64,000 nucleotides of DNA from Pseudomonas fragi (GCF_900105835.1 NZ_LT629783.1:62001-126000); one strand, 5' to 3'. Positions 33,201-41,903 are shown, counted from the first letter of the stretch. Translations and numbers: made by a program. Notes: generated by a model not told the origin, from the letters alone.

Positions 33201-34266
33201 GGTGAAAGACTCGGCCAAGACCCGCTTTGGCGGGCCCAACGACGTGCAGATGGCCGCCGTACAGGACTTGCTTGCCACCCAACCAGATGCTGACTCGTTG
33301 AATACGGCCCTGGGCGACCTCAATGGCTCGGCCGGGCGTCAGAAAGACAGCGGCGTGGGTCTGGCGCTGGGCTGGGAAATGCCGGCGCTGGGGCTCAAGG
33401 CCGATCTGGGTGTAAGCCCCATGGGCTTTCTCTACAGCACGCCAGTGGGCGGCGTGAGCATTGACCGGCCGTTTCGCGAGGGCAGCAATTTCCGTTATGG
33501 GGCGAGCCTGTCGCGGCGGGCGGTCAACGACAGCCTGGTGTCCTTTGCCGGCGCCGAAGACGCGCGCAGCGGCCTCAAGTGGGGCGGCGTCACCGCCAAT
33601 GGCGGGCGCCTGCAACTGGGCTACGACAATGGCGACTACGGCGTGTATGGCTACGCTGGCCTGTACAAGCTGCTGGGTCACAACGTCGAAGACAACACCC
33701 GGATTGAAGGCGGCAGCGGGATCTACTGGTATCTGCTAAACGACGATACCCGCCAGCTGACCACCGGCCTTGGCGTCACAGCCATCCGCTATGACAACAA
33801 CCAGGGGAACTTCACCTATGGCAACGGCGGCTACTTTAGCCCGCAGAATTTCTTTTCCATCGGCGTGCCGTTCAGTTGGTCGCAGCGCACCGATCGCCTG
33901 AGCTACACCCTCAGGGGGTCGGTGGGCCTGCAGCATATCGAGCAGGACTCGACCCCGTACTTCCCCAACGACAGCGCCATGCAGGCCCAGCTGGAGCAGG
34001 TCTCGCAAGTGTTTGCCGCGTCCGGCAGCAGCCTGGCCACCCAGTATGCGGGCCAGAACAAAACCGGTATTGGCTACAACCTCGGTGCGGCGGCGGAGTA
34101 CCGTCTGGGCAACAACTACTTCCTGGGCGGCAGCTTCGGGATGGACAACGCCCAGGACTACAAGCAATGGACCGGCGGTTTATACCTGCGGTACATGTTT
34201 GAAGACTTCACCGGGCGCATGCCGATGCCGGTCAGCCCTTATCTTTCCCCTTATTCTTCGAATTAA
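30289..34266 (+). CDS. bcsC: Cellulose export protein BcsC (WssE)
   Basis: A 1325-residue outer-membrane export protein, slightly longer than WssE (about 1280). After a signal peptide (HALAFGIFASLIHSASFA) come about 18 TPR-like repeats to around residue 810, for example QQGQYWQAQDDQARATEVWKKLL and LYGLGMLELKGKRLDGAS. A low-complexity linker around 830-950 has NPFAGAVAANPFVG. The C-terminal BcsC beta-barrel (from about 960, LEISLPVGDNRIALRVTPVS) ends YLRYMFEDFTGRMP. It links the periplasmic cellulose machinery to the outer-membrane pore. The ATG at 30289 is preceded by GGGAATA. Long antisense frames inside it are shadows. Confidence 0.95.
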   Translation: MSARRHALAFGIFASLIHSASFAALDDAGKALLQQGQYWQAQDDQARATEVWKKLLLIDPKQADALYGLGMLELKGKRLDGASNYLGQLRRAHPGERPTLLLEQAIAVQAGNNAEQLDTARLLVTNGELAKAVPIYRKIFAGKAPQGDLALEYYNALGYTPGGWSEARQGLERLQQQTPDNARVRLALAKLLVRNETTRSEGLRRLAQLSTVPELGGQATESWREGLVWVGSPRPADKPLFEAYLKANPDDTAIRTQMNSRGTAGVAAQQNPQVARGFKALQDEQLEVAEQAFVARLKEQASDSDALGGLGVVRQRQGRFDDANELLRRAIGRGGNPRWQAALDGNRYWSLLDQAEKARAGNDLSKARSLLQQAIASKPRQADGYIALAGVQAEQNQLDSAEASYRQALTLDADNPDAMLGLITVMAQNGQANRALKMVEGLTPAQQQRLGDLRPLHAAVAAGQAKNAERSGDLKGAIAAQKEAVRNDPQGVWTRYDLALYYLQGKTPQLARQTMDELLQASPQRPEALFASALLASQMGEWSNAQGTLERIPVSQRTTAMQQLASEVQLQALVSQATALARQGNGAQALTLLRRAELLANGKPQSLGMLALAYVDIGDSGHALSMLRNAIAQSSNPSPALRLAYAGVLLKTGDDEQVNQLLHELQRQPLTPADQRSYDEVLYLYSVRQADLLREKGDLVAAYDTLAPALAQRPDDPVAVGALARMYLANGNSAKAIELYKPLLAKAPDDAQLQIGMAQALSKSGDRRGAETATETALALAPNDAQVLASAAAIFRAQGKNAKAGELYARALALQAPVKVQANPFAGAVAANPFVGTSGQRSRSHLSEADFSQIPEPAQVQIAALADDSKPAPLDDEVQPRRRGLDDERRVTVARPLDPQEEARKSMQSALDQIKQERSPRITQGVTIRTNDSESGLSKITDVETPLEISLPVGDNRIALRVTPVSLNAGAVKDSAKTRFGGPNDVQMAAVQDLLATQPDADSLNTALGDLNGSAGRQKDSGVGLALGWEMPALGLKADLGVSPMGFLYSTPVGGVSIDRPFREGSNFRYGASLSRRAVNDSLVSFAGAEDARSGLKWGGVTANGGRLQLGYDNGDYGVYGYAGLYKLLGHNVEDNTRIEGGSGIYWYLLNDDTRQLTTGLGVTAIRYDNNQGNFTYGNGGYFSPQNFFSIGVPFSWSQRTDRLSYTLRGSVGLQHIEQDSTPYFPNDSAMQAQLEQVSQVFAASGSSLATQYAGQNKTGIGYNLGAAAEYRLGNNYFLGGSFGMDNAQDYKQWTGGLYLRYMFEDFTGRMPMPVSPYLSPYSSN

Positions 34267-34284
34267 GCAGCAGGAGTTTTCACC

Positions 34285-34944
34285 GTGGCAGCATCGATTC
34301 TCGCCGGCATGACTATTTTAATGATTGGCGACAGCCATCTGGCGACGCCTGACTACTTGATCGCCACTCTGCACAACGATCTGGTTGCTCAGGGTGCAAA
34401 CGTTCACACGCTGGGCGTTTGCGGCGCCAACGCCGGTGACTGGCTCAAGGCGACGCCGGGCACCTGTGGTGGTGCCGAACGCCGTGGCAGCGAAAAGGCC
34501 GTGGTGCTCGGCGGCAAGGCCGCGACCGTGCCGATCAGCCAGTTGCTGGCCACCGACAAGCCGGACCTGGTACTGATCGTGATGGGCGACACCATGGCCA
34601 GCTACACCAAGCCGGCCTTTCCCAAGGCCTGGCTGTGGCAGCAAACCACCGGGCTGACCAAGGCAATCGCCGCCAATGGCACCCGTTGCGTGTGGGTCGG
34701 GCCGAACTGGGGCACGGAAGGCGGCAAGTACGGCAAGAACTTTGCCCGTGTCGAGATGACGTCGAAGTTCCTCGCCGCCAACGTTGCACCGTGCAGCTAT
34801 ATCGACTCGCTGGCTTTCTCCAAACCCGGGCAGTGGGCCACGATTGACGGCCAGCACATGACCGCCACGGGCTACAGGACCTGGAGCAACGAGATCAACA
34901 AGGCGTTGCTGCAAGCCCCGGCCCTCAAGGATGCCAAAAAATGA
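34285..34944 (+). CDS. wssF: Cellulose acetylation protein WssF (SGNH-hydrolase-like)
   Basis: A 219-residue protein with GTG start (CAGGAG 8 nt upstream). It opens with MIGDSHLATPDYL, the GDS block I of SGNH hydrolases, and ends with the ATIDGQHMTATGY block V-like site (His). LVLIVMGDTMASY is the block III region. WssF is part of the WssFGHI acetylation set of the Pseudomonas wss operon, related to alginate AlgX/AlgJ functions, and is thought to help present acyl groups to the periplasmic acetyltransferases. A signal peptide is weak or absent. The TGA overlaps the start of wssG. Confidence 0.88.
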   Translation: MAASILAGMTILMIGDSHLATPDYLIATLHNDLVAQGANVHTLGVCGANAGDWLKATPGTCGGAERRGSEKAVVLGGKAATVPISQLLATDKPDLVLIVMGDTMASYTKPAFPKAWLWQQTTGLTKAIAANGTRCVWVGPNWGTEGGKYGKNFARVEMTSKFLAANVAPCSYIDSLAFSKPGQWATIDGQHMTATGYRTWSNEINKALLQAPALKDAKK

Positions 34945-35609
34945 ATAAAGTGATCGCGGCGCTCGCAGGTATTCATGGGTTGGCGTTCAGTGCCCTGGCG
35001 AGCGCGCAGGTGGCGCTGTACCCCACAGGCCCCGACCAGGATGCGGCCTTTATCCGCTTCGTCAATGCCACCAGTGCACCTCTGGACGTGCTGGGCCAGC
35101 CAGGGCAGCCGCCGTTGCGCCTTGAATCCGCCGCGCCGGCTTCGCTGTTGTTCCCGGTGGATTCGAACCAGGCGATCAAGGGTTCGCTGGCCAGCGGTGC
35201 GCACAAGCTGGCCCTCGACCTGAAGGTCGAGCCAGGTGAGTTCGCGACCATTGTGGTGGTGCCGCAAGGTGATGGCATCGAGCAGGTCGCGGTGCGCGAA
35301 ACCCCGGATGACTTCAACGGCCTCAAGGCTTCACTGGCGTTCGTCAATGTCGACAAATCCTGCAGCGACGCCAGCCTGCGGCCTGCCGGGCGCAGCGCTG
35401 ACCTGTTCAAGGCGGTGCCGGTGGCCAGCCTGCAACGACGTTCGATCAACCCGGTGAACCTGTCAGTGCAACTGGTGTGCGCCAATACCAACGTGGGGGC
35501 GCCGCTGGATCTGGGCATGCTCAAGGCGGGCGAGCGCTACAGCGTGATGCTGGTGCCTTCTGCCAGCGGGCCGCGTCTGTTGAGCACCACGGATACTCTG
35601 TCCCACTGA
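34941..35609 (+). CDS. wssG: Cellulose acetylation protein WssG (AlgF-like)
   Basis: A 222-residue periplasmic protein with signal peptide (MNKVIAALAGIHGLAFSALASA). The mature part begins QVALYPTGPDQDAAFIRFVN, close to AlgF, the periplasmic adaptor of alginate O-acetylation. Beta-strand repeats continue with VEPGEFATIVVVPQGD and LKASLAFVNVDKSCSDASL. Its ATG overlaps the wssF stop (ATGA). It should act with the MBOAT protein WssH and with WssI to acetylate cellulose in the periplasm. Confidence 0.88.
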   Translation: MNKVIAALAGIHGLAFSALASAQVALYPTGPDQDAAFIRFVNATSAPLDVLGQPGQPPLRLESAAPASLLFPVDSNQAIKGSLASGAHKLALDLKVEPGEFATIVVVPQGDGIEQVAVRETPDDFNGLKASLAFVNVDKSCSDASLRPAGRSADLFKAVPVASLQRRSINPVNLSVQLVCANTNVGAPLDLGMLKAGERYSVMLVPSASGPRLLSTTDTLSH

Positions 35610-35627
35610 TCGGATTGCACCGCTGCC

Positions 35628-37043
35628 ATGGTCTTCGCCTCACTCGAGTTCCTGACGCTGTTCCTGCCGGCCTTCATGCTGGTTTACGCCCTGGGCAAGC
35701 CGCAGTGGCGCAACGTCATTCTGTTGCTCGGCAGCTGGTTGTTCTATGGCTGGCTGAACCCGATGTTCCTTGCGTTGCATGTGGCGTTGACCCTCGTGGC
35801 CTGGGTGGGCGGGCTGCTGATCGATCGCAGCCGCGAGGACGCCAGGGGCAGGGTACGGCTGTTGATCGCGCTGATCGTGTTCAACACGGCGGTGCTGTGC
35901 TGGTACAAGTACGCCAATATCCTGGCCGCGACCTGGATTGACTGGATCACCTATCCGGGTGCGATGCCGCTGGAATGGCAGCGTGTGGCGCTGCCCGCCG
36001 GGCTGTCGTTTATCGTGCTGCAGGCGATTTCCTATCTGGTGGATGTACACCGCCACACCGTGCCGGTGGAGCGCAGCTTTATCAATTACGCCACCTATAT
36101 CTCAATGTTCGGCCACTCGATTGCGGGGCCGATCATTCGCTATGACTGGGTGCGTCGCGAGCTCACCAAACGTTATTTCGACTGGCAGAACTTCTCGCTG
36201 GGTGCGCGCCGTTTCATGATCGGCATGTGCATGAAAGTGTTGGTGGCAGACACCCTGTCGCCGTTGGTGGATGTGGCCTTTCATCTCGACAATCCTTCGT
36301 TTGTCGACGCCTGGATCGGATGCCTGGCCTATTCGCTGCAACTGTTTTTCGACTTCGCCGGTTACAGCGCCATGGCCATTGGCCTTGGTCTGATGCTGGG
36401 GTTTCATTTCCCGGAAAACTTCAACCAGCCGTACCTGGCCAGCAGCATTCAGGATTTTTGGCGGCGCTGGCATATGTCGTTGTCCAGCTGGCTGCGCGAC
36501 TACCTCTATATCGCCCTGGGCGGTAACCGCAACGGTGCCTGGAAGACCTATCGCAACCTGTTCCTGACCATGGCCATCGCGGGGCTGTGGCATGGTGGCG
36601 ACAGCTGGAACTACCTGCTGTGGGGCGCAGCCCACGGTGTTGCACTGTGTGTGGACCGGTTGTGGTCGCGCTCCAGCCTGCCGCGCATCCCGTCATGGTT
36701 GTCGCACACGTTGACGCTGCTGTTTGTGTTTATGGCCTGGACCCTGTTTCGCGCGCCGGATTTTGCCGCTGCCCTGAACATGTACGCTGGCCAGCTGGGC
36801 TTGCACGACTTTGCCCTGGGCGACGGGCTGGCTGTAACCCTGCGCTCGGCGCACGGCCTGGCGGCATTGCTGGGTGTGGTGTGCATCATCGCACCGTTGT
36901 TCAAAAGCCGTTATGAACAACGCTTTGCTGCCCGCGTCTGGTTTGCGCCGATGGCGGCTCTGTGGCCGGTGGCGGGTTTTCTGCTTTCGTTCGCGTTGAT
37001 CGCGAGCCGCGAAGCCGTGCCCTTTCTGTACTTCCAGTTCTGA
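35628..37043 (+). CDS. wssH: Membrane-bound O-acyltransferase WssH (AlgI-like MBOAT)
   Basis: A 471-residue polytopic acetyltransferase of the MBOAT family. MVFASLEFLTLFLPAFMLVY is the usual AlgI-type start; FGHSIAGPIIRYDWV and NFNQPYLASSIQDFWRRWHMSLSSWLRDYLY are conserved blocks. The catalytic pair of histidines is visible as LWHGG (His322) and AAHG (His336). It moves acetyl groups across the inner membrane for cellulose acetylation. The stop overlaps the wssI start (TGATG). Confidence 0.94.
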   Translation: MVFASLEFLTLFLPAFMLVYALGKPQWRNVILLLGSWLFYGWLNPMFLALHVALTLVAWVGGLLIDRSREDARGRVRLLIALIVFNTAVLCWYKYANILAATWIDWITYPGAMPLEWQRVALPAGLSFIVLQAISYLVDVHRHTVPVERSFINYATYISMFGHSIAGPIIRYDWVRRELTKRYFDWQNFSLGARRFMIGMCMKVLVADTLSPLVDVAFHLDNPSFVDAWIGCLAYSLQLFFDFAGYSAMAIGLGLMLGFHFPENFNQPYLASSIQDFWRRWHMSLSSWLRDYLYIALGGNRNGAWKTYRNLFLTMAIAGLWHGGDSWNYLLWGAAHGVALCVDRLWSRSSLPRIPSWLSHTLTLLFVFMAWTLFRAPDFAAALNMYAGQLGLHDFALGDGLAVTLRSAHGLAALLGVVCIIAPLFKSRYEQRFAARVWFAPMAALWPVAGFLLSFALIASREAVPFLYFQF

Positions 37044-38194
37044 TGGTCGCGCCCATGTCCTCATCATCGCCCCAACCGGTTGTACCCTCTGAATTTACCG
37101 CCCGTGTCAGCAAGTTTGGCGGCCTGGTATTTGCCGGTTTTCTGGTCGTCAGTTTTGTCTCGTCGCTCTGGCTGTTGTTCAGTACCCAGGTGCCAATGCT
37201 GGCGCCTGACCTGACCTCCGAGCAAGTGCTGCATGGCGAGGTCACGCACCGGCTTGCCAGGCAATTGTCCGAGGCTGGCGTGCCGCAAAAGGCGGCGGAT
37301 CTGGAACGTGGCGCGAGCTGGCTGATGTTTCACGACACCGGCGCGCGGGTGCGCCCGGGATGTGCGGGCTGGCTGTTCTTGACCGATGAAATGCGCGTCA
37401 ACCGTCATGCCCGGGTTAATGCTCAAGCCAAGGCAGCAGCGGTGCGTGATATCCAGCAACAGCTGGCAGGGCGCGGTATCCGCTTGCTGGTGGCCGTGGT
37501 GCCGGACAAGAGCCGGATTGCCGGGGCGCAACTGTGCGATTTGCGCCGCCCGGCGCAGTTGCAACATCGCGCCGCAGCCTGGGTTGAGGAATTGAACAAG
37601 GCCGGGGTGAGCGCTGTGGATCTCGCGCCAGCTCTGCAGTCGGTGGGCAGCGATGCCTATCTGCGTACTGATACCCACTGGAGTGAAGCGGGCGCCTCGG
37701 CGGCGGCCAGGGCCATCGCCGTGCAGGTACAGGCAATGGGGATCAGCGCCACGCCGCACAAGGATTATGAAACTGCGCGGCAAGAACTGTCACGTCGTCC
37801 GGGAGATCTTGTGCGACTGGCCGGTCTTGAGTGGTTGCCAGTGGGGTTGCAACCCGCAGCGGAATCGGTGGCGGCCAGCCGGTTCAGTGAGAAAGCCGAT
37901 TTATCCCAAGGCGATGCAGACAACCTGGATGATCTGTTGGGCGATGACAACCTGCCCAACGTTGCCCTGATCGGTACCTCGTTCTCGCGCAACTCCAACT
38001 TTGTCGGGTTTGTGCAACAAGCCCTTGGCGCACCGATAGGTGACTTTGCCAAGGACGGTGGCGAGTTCTCCGGTGGTGCCAATGGCTACTTCAGCAACCC
38101 GGCATTCAAGCAGACACCGCCCAAGCTGGTGATCTGGGAGATCCCCGAGCGTGATTTGCAAACGCCTTACAGCGAAGCGATCAGGCTCATGTAG
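37043..38194 (+). CDS. wssI: Cellulose acetyltransferase WssI (AlgJ/AlgX-like)
   Basis: A 383-residue membrane-anchored periplasmic enzyme. One TM near the N-terminus (VFAGFLVVSFVSSLWLLFS) is followed by the ALGX/AlgJ-type SGNH domain: GWLFLTDEMRVN, LLVAVVPDKSRIAGAQLC, and the catalytic TDTHWSEAG with Asp210 and His212. VALIGTSFSRNSNFVGF carries the nucleophilic Ser block. It probably transfers acetyl groups to the glucan. The ATG at 37043 overlaps the wssH stop. Last gene of the operon; no MinD-like wssJ follows, only a REPIN. Confidence 0.92.
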   Translation: MVAPMSSSSPQPVVPSEFTARVSKFGGLVFAGFLVVSFVSSLWLLFSTQVPMLAPDLTSEQVLHGEVTHRLARQLSEAGVPQKAADLERGASWLMFHDTGARVRPGCAGWLFLTDEMRVNRHARVNAQAKAAAVRDIQQQLAGRGIRLLVAVVPDKSRIAGAQLCDLRRPAQLQHRAAAWVEELNKAGVSAVDLAPALQSVGSDAYLRTDTHWSEAGASAAARAIAVQVQAMGISATPHKDYETARQELSRRPGDLVRLAGLEWLPVGLQPAAESVAASRFSEKADLSQGDADNLDDLLGDDNLPNVALIGTSFSRNSNFVGFVQQALGAPIGDFAKDGGEFSGGANGYFSNPAFKQTPPKLVIWEIPERDLQTPYSEAIRLM

Positions 38195-38196
38195 GC

Positions 38197-38343
38197 CGTA
38201 GCAGCTGCCGCAGGAACGAGGCTGCGTCCGGTTGCGCAGCGACCGTAAACCCTGCGAGTCGGGTTTATCTGGCACACCGCAGTGCCTGATTCTGCGACGA
38301 CTGCGTCGCCGGACGCAGCCTCGTTCCTGCGGCAGCTGCTACG
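38197..38343. repeat. REPIN-like element, class 2
   Basis: Perfect 35-bp inverted arms starting CGTAGCAGCTGCCGCAGGAA and ending at CTGCGTCCGG, around a 77-bp centre. Three relatives are at 49144, 51443 and 55568. It follows directly after the cellulose operon. Confidence 0.9.
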
Positions 38344-38403
38344 AACGGTGGGTGATAGTGCTAGTCTGGCAACCAGACACCTGCCCATCACGGTCCCGAT
38401 CCC

Positions 38404-39234
38404 ATGCCTGCAAGCTCGCAATCACACTGCGCAACTCCGAGGTTCTGGCGGGATGCGCAGTTGCCCTTTATCGAGGCGCGCTCCATCGCCGATGGCCGCA
38501 AGGTCTGTTATGCCCGGCACTCCCATGAGATTTTTTCCATCGGCGCCATCACCTCCGGTTGCTGCAACTACCTGCATGAAAAAACCAGCCACAGGATCAG
38601 CACTGGCACGGTGGTGTTGATGAACCCCGGTGATGTTCACGCCTGTAATCCGGTCGAGGACCAGCCGTGGTCCTATGTGATGCTGTATGTCGATGCGCAG
38701 TGGCTAGCGGGCATTCAACAGGGGTTTGATGAGGATGCCGGCGGGCTGTTCCAGCCCGTTGCGGCCACTTACACGCAATCGCCCGCACTGTTCAACGGGC
38801 TCACCGGGCTGTATGCGCAACTGATCGATCCTGAGCTTGAGGTGCTGGCCAGGCACGAAGCAGCGATCAAGTTTTTTTCGGCGATGCAGCAGGAACTGGG
38901 CGGTTCGGTTGCGCTGCCCAAGCCCGCCAATGCGCGGGTGGAGCGCGCCGCTGAATATATCGACGAGCATTTCCTGCGCACTCTTCGCCTGCAGGATATC
39001 TGTGAGGCCGCCAGCCTGTCAGAGGCTTACCTGATTCGTGCCTTCGAGCAGCGTTACCATATGACGCCCCACGCCTATCTGATCAACCGGCGTATCCAGC
39101 TTGCCCAGGCCCAACTGCGCGAAGGAGCATTGATCGCCGATATTGCCCAGCAAACCGGTTTTGCCGATCAGGCGCATTTCCAGCGGGTGTTCAAAAAGCA
39201 CCTCGCGGCCACGCCCGGGCAGTACAAGGGCTAA
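38404..39234 (+). CDS. AraC-family transcriptional regulator
   Basis: A 276-residue regulator: N-terminal cupin-like AraC-binding domain (ARHSHEIFSIGAITSGCCNYL, VVLMNPGDVHACNPV, residues 37-85) and C-terminal double HTH (LQDICEAASLSEAYLIRAFEQRYHMTPHAYLINRRIQLAQAQL then IADIAQQTGFADQAHFQRVFKKHL). It belongs to the subgroup often paired with LysE exporters. Here its last four bases overlap the convergent LysE gene, which is probably its target or a partner in amino acid export. Confidence 0.9.
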   Translation: MPASSQSHCATPRFWRDAQLPFIEARSIADGRKVCYARHSHEIFSIGAITSGCCNYLHEKTSHRISTGTVVLMNPGDVHACNPVEDQPWSYVMLYVDAQWLAGIQQGFDEDAGGLFQPVAATYTQSPALFNGLTGLYAQLIDPELEVLARHEAAIKFFSAMQQELGGSVALPKPANARVERAAEYIDEHFLRTLRLQDICEAASLSEAYLIRAFEQRYHMTPHAYLINRRIQLAQAQLREGALIADIAQQTGFADQAHFQRVFKKHLAATPGQYKG

Positions 39235-39818
39235 AACCACAGCAAGGACACCGCGCAGCCCGCCAGCATGGCCGCCATGCCGCGATTGAACAGGCGGATG
39301 CGCCGGGTGCTGTGCAGGTAGCGGCTCAGAAAGGCACCGGTGTAGGCCCAGCAGGCCACTGACAGGTAACAGACCACAAAATAGATCAGCGCAAATGCCC
39401 AGATCAGCGTGGCTTCGCCCCCGGAAACAAACGCCCCCATTCCTGCAACTGCCGCCAGCCAGGCCTTGGGGTTGAGCCATTGCATGGCAGCTCCGGTAAA
39501 AAACGACGGGTGCCGCGCGGCCCCGCTGAACTCGATTCGACCGTCGTCCATCGCCAGTTTCCAGGCCAGATACAGCAAAAAGGCCATGCCGGCCCAGCGG
39601 ATCAGGTCGGTGAGGATCGGCCACTGCTTGAGCACTTCATGCAGACCGAAGCCGGTAAACAGCAGCAACACCACAAACCCGACGGTAGCTCCCAGCACAT
39701 GGCGCAGGCTGAGGCCCAGGCCGAACTGCATGCCCGAACTCAGGGCCACCACATTCACCGGCCCCGGTGAAATGGAGGCTGCCAGGGCGAATGCCGCCAT
39801 CGAAATCAACACGCTCAT
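39231..39818 (-). CDS. LysE/RhtB-family amino acid exporter
   Basis: A 195-residue inner-membrane protein with six TM segments. SISPGPVNVVALSSGMQFGL is the LysE signature at the first helix; MQWLNPKAWLAAVAGMGAFV is the matching conserved site in the second half. The ATG at 39816-39818 has GGAGGA 9 nt upstream and is preferred to one seven codons earlier. It probably exports an amino acid or derivative. It converges with the AraC regulator and is divergent from the XRE-cupin regulator. Confidence 0.9.
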   Translation of the reverse strand: MSVLISMAAFALAASISPGPVNVVALSSGMQFGLGLSLRHVLGATVGFVVLLLFTGFGLHEVLKQWPILTDLIRWAGMAFLLYLAWKLAMDDGRIEFSGAARHPSFFTGAAMQWLNPKAWLAAVAGMGAFVSGGEATLIWAFALIYFVVCYLSVACWAYTGAFLSRYLHSTRRIRLFNRGMAAMLAGCAVSLLWF

Positions 39819-39915
39819 CGTGATTGTCCTCCGCTTCAAGGTTGAGCCTTGAGGTTATGGGACGCGTAGCCCGGCGTATTGAACAAAACTCCCCTGTGCA
39901 GGGTGACTTGCGCTG

Positions 39916-39965
39916 GTGAAATTTAATCTGTATTTTTTCATGAAATTAAACGATATGAATTTCAC
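39916..39965. promoter_or_regulatory. Operator-like inverted repeats upstream of the XRE-cupin regulator
   Basis: GTGAAATT (39916-39923) and AATTTCAC (39958-39965) are exact inverse copies around an inner TTTCATGAAA palindrome (39936-39945 region), directly before the regulator start at 39977. A likely autoregulatory site. Confidence 0.5.
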
Positions 39966-39976
39966 GGCGGCCGGGA

Positions 39977-40534
39977 ATGAACAAGCAAGAAGAGATGGCC
40001 GCGTTGGCGATCCTTATCCATGACCTGCGCAAGCACAAGAAGTACACCCTCAAGGAACTGGCCGACAAGATCGGCCGTTCCGTGGGTTTTTTGTCCCAGG
40101 TCGAACGCGGGTTGTCCCAGCCCACGGTGGCCGACCTGACCGCCATCAGCGAGACCCTGGGCGTGCCCACCACCTATTTCTACAGCCTGCCCAAGCCCAA
40201 GCAGTTGCCCTGGGTGACCCGCCCGGACGAGCGCCGCACGCTGTACCTGGGCAACGGCATCACCGACATTCTGGTCTCGCCGCAAATCCGCGCGTCGTTC
40301 TCCATGCTCGAAAGCCTGCTGGAAGCCGGGGCCAGCAGCGGTGATCGACACATGACAGACAGTTCGGAGCAGGGCGGTTATGTGATCGAAGGGCAGTTGA
40401 CCCTGTGGCTGGGAGACGACGATGAACCCGCCACCCTCAATGCCGGAGACAGTTTCCAGTTCGACAGTCACACCCGCTGTCGCTACGCCAACCTGACGCA
40501 GCAGCGCACGCGCGTGCTGTGGGTCTACACCTGA
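39977..40534 (+). CDS. XRE-cupin regulator (PuuR-like)
   Basis: A 185-residue regulator. The N-terminal HTH covers LIHDLRKHKKYTLKELADKIGRSVGFLSQVERGLSQPTVADLTAIS (residues 14-60). The C-terminal cupin has SSEQGGYVIEGQLTLWLGDD and AGDSFQFDSHTRCRYAN (130-170). This architecture is that of PuuR-type repressors of polyamine or amino acid catabolism. It is 22 bp upstream of a PuuA-like glutamine synthetase on the same strand, the usual partner, so it probably represses this pair in response to the substrate. Confidence 0.88.
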   Translation: MNKQEEMAALAILIHDLRKHKKYTLKELADKIGRSVGFLSQVERGLSQPTVADLTAISETLGVPTTYFYSLPKPKQLPWVTRPDERRTLYLGNGITDILVSPQIRASFSMLESLLEAGASSGDRHMTDSSEQGGYVIEGQLTLWLGDDDEPATLNAGDSFQFDSHTRCRYANLTQQRTRVLWVYT

Positions 40535-40556
40535 TAACAATAAAGGAACCTTGAAG

Positions 40557-41903
40557 ATGGATGCTGCCTGCTCTGATCTGCTGGCCGAAGTACGCGCGTT
40601 TCGCCAGCGCCACCCCGAGGTACGTTATGTCGACCTGATCTCCCTGGACATCCCCGGGCATTTCTATGGCAAGCGCTACCCCATCGACATGCTCGAAAAA
40701 GTCGCGGCTGGCAGTGTTCTAAAACTGCCGCAAAACTGCGTGCTGCTGGGGGTGCAGGGCGGCCTGTTCAAGATTGGCGACTACTGTTTCAACGACGGCG
40801 ACCCGGATGCCGTGCGCCGCCTGGTGCCGGGTACGCTCAAACCGGTAACCTGGGAAGGCAAGCCTCTGGGCCAGATGCTGATCACCTCTGACGGTACTGA
40901 GCAGCCGATCGTCTTCGAACCCCGCGAAGTGCTCGCCCAGGTGCTGGCGCGGCTGGCGCGCAAAGGCATTCACCCGGTGGTGGCGTTCGAGCTGGAGTTT
41001 TATCTGTTCGACAAGCAACTGCGTGATGGCTTGCCGCAGTTCCCCCGGGATCACCTGAGCGACGATGCCGACGACCAGCCCAATATGCATATCGAACGCC
41101 TGTCGCGCTTTGCCCCGGTGCTCGATGAAATGGTCGACGCGGCGCAGGCCCAGGGCATCGATGCCACCGTGATTACCGCCGAACTGGGCCCGGGGCAGTT
41201 CGAAATCAATTTTGGCCATCTCGATGACGGTTTGCGCGCCGCGGATTGGGCGGCCTTGTTCTGTCGCAGCACCCGCGGGGTGGCGCTCAAGCATGGCTAT
41301 CGCGCCAGCTTTATGGCCAAGCCCTACTTGCAGCACCCGGGCAGTGGCATGCATGTGCATGTCAGCTTGTACGACGGGGCAGGCAACAACCTGCTGGCGG
41401 TCAACCAGCAACAACCCCTGCGCCATGCCATCGCCGGTTGCCTGGAATTGTTGCCAGCGTGCATGCCGATCTTTGCGCCCAACCACAACGGGTTTCGCCG
41501 CCTGGGCGGCACCACCAATATCGCCACCCAGGCCAGTTGGGGTTATGAAGACCGCGATGCGTGCCTGCGCATTCCGGAGTCCGACAGCAAAAACCTGCGC
41601 GTCGAGTATCGCCTTGCCGGGGCCGATGCCAACCCGTATCTGCTGCTGGCGGCGATTCTGGTGGGGCTTGAACACGGGCTGGAAGCGGGCAGGGAGCCGA
41701 TCCTGCCGCTGAACGAAGACCGCAACAGCGGTATCGCCTTCCCCCTGGACATGCTCGAAGCCGTTCGGGCCATGCAGCACCAGCCGCAGCTGCGTGAAGG
41801 CTTGGGCGCCGAGTTTGTCGATGTGTACTGCGAGAACAAACGCCAGGATCATCTGGCCTTTATGCAGGACATCAGTGCCCGGGAATATCGCTGGTTTATG
41901 TAA
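40557..41903 (+). CDS. puuA: Glutamine synthetase-like ligase (gamma-glutamylpolyamine synthetase, PuuA type)
   Basis: A 448-residue type-I glutamine synthetase homologue. Conserved sites: VAFELEFYLFD (first Glu pair), ITAELGPGQFEINFGHLDD, FMAKPYLQHPGSGMHVHVSL (His and Gly of the active site), NHNGFRRLGGTTNIATQASW, and ESDSKNLRVEYRLAGADANPYLLLAAILVG. It probably joins glutamate to an amine such as putrescine or another polyamine, ATP-dependent. ATG at 40557 is preferred over TTG at 40551 because AAAGGAA lies 10 nt upstream. It follows the PuuR-like regulator. The exact amine is unknown; Pseudomonas has several such paralogues. Confidence 0.85.
   Translation: MDAACSDLLAEVRAFRQRHPEVRYVDLISLDIPGHFYGKRYPIDMLEKVAAGSVLKLPQNCVLLGVQGGLFKIGDYCFNDGDPDAVRRLVPGTLKPVTWEGKPLGQMLITSDGTEQPIVFEPREVLAQVLARLARKGIHPVVAFELEFYLFDKQLRDGLPQFPRDHLSDDADDQPNMHIERLSRFAPVLDEMVDAAQAQGIDATVITAELGPGQFEINFGHLDDGLRAADWAALFCRSTRGVALKHGYRASFMAKPYLQHPGSGMHVHVSLYDGAGNNLLAVNQQQPLRHAIAGCLELLPACMPIFAPNHNGFRRLGGTTNIATQASWGYEDRDACLRIPESDSKNLRVEYRLAGADANPYLLLAAILVGLEHGLEAGREPILPLNEDRNSGIAFPLDMLEAVRAMQHQPQLREGLGAEFVDVYCENKRQDHLAFMQDISAREYRWFM

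Noticed and set aside
31264..33681. 805-codon open frame antisense to bcsC
   Set aside because: It is the mirror of a high-GC, strongly biased gene. BcsC on the plus strand has clear TPR and barrel signatures and the antisense product matches nothing.
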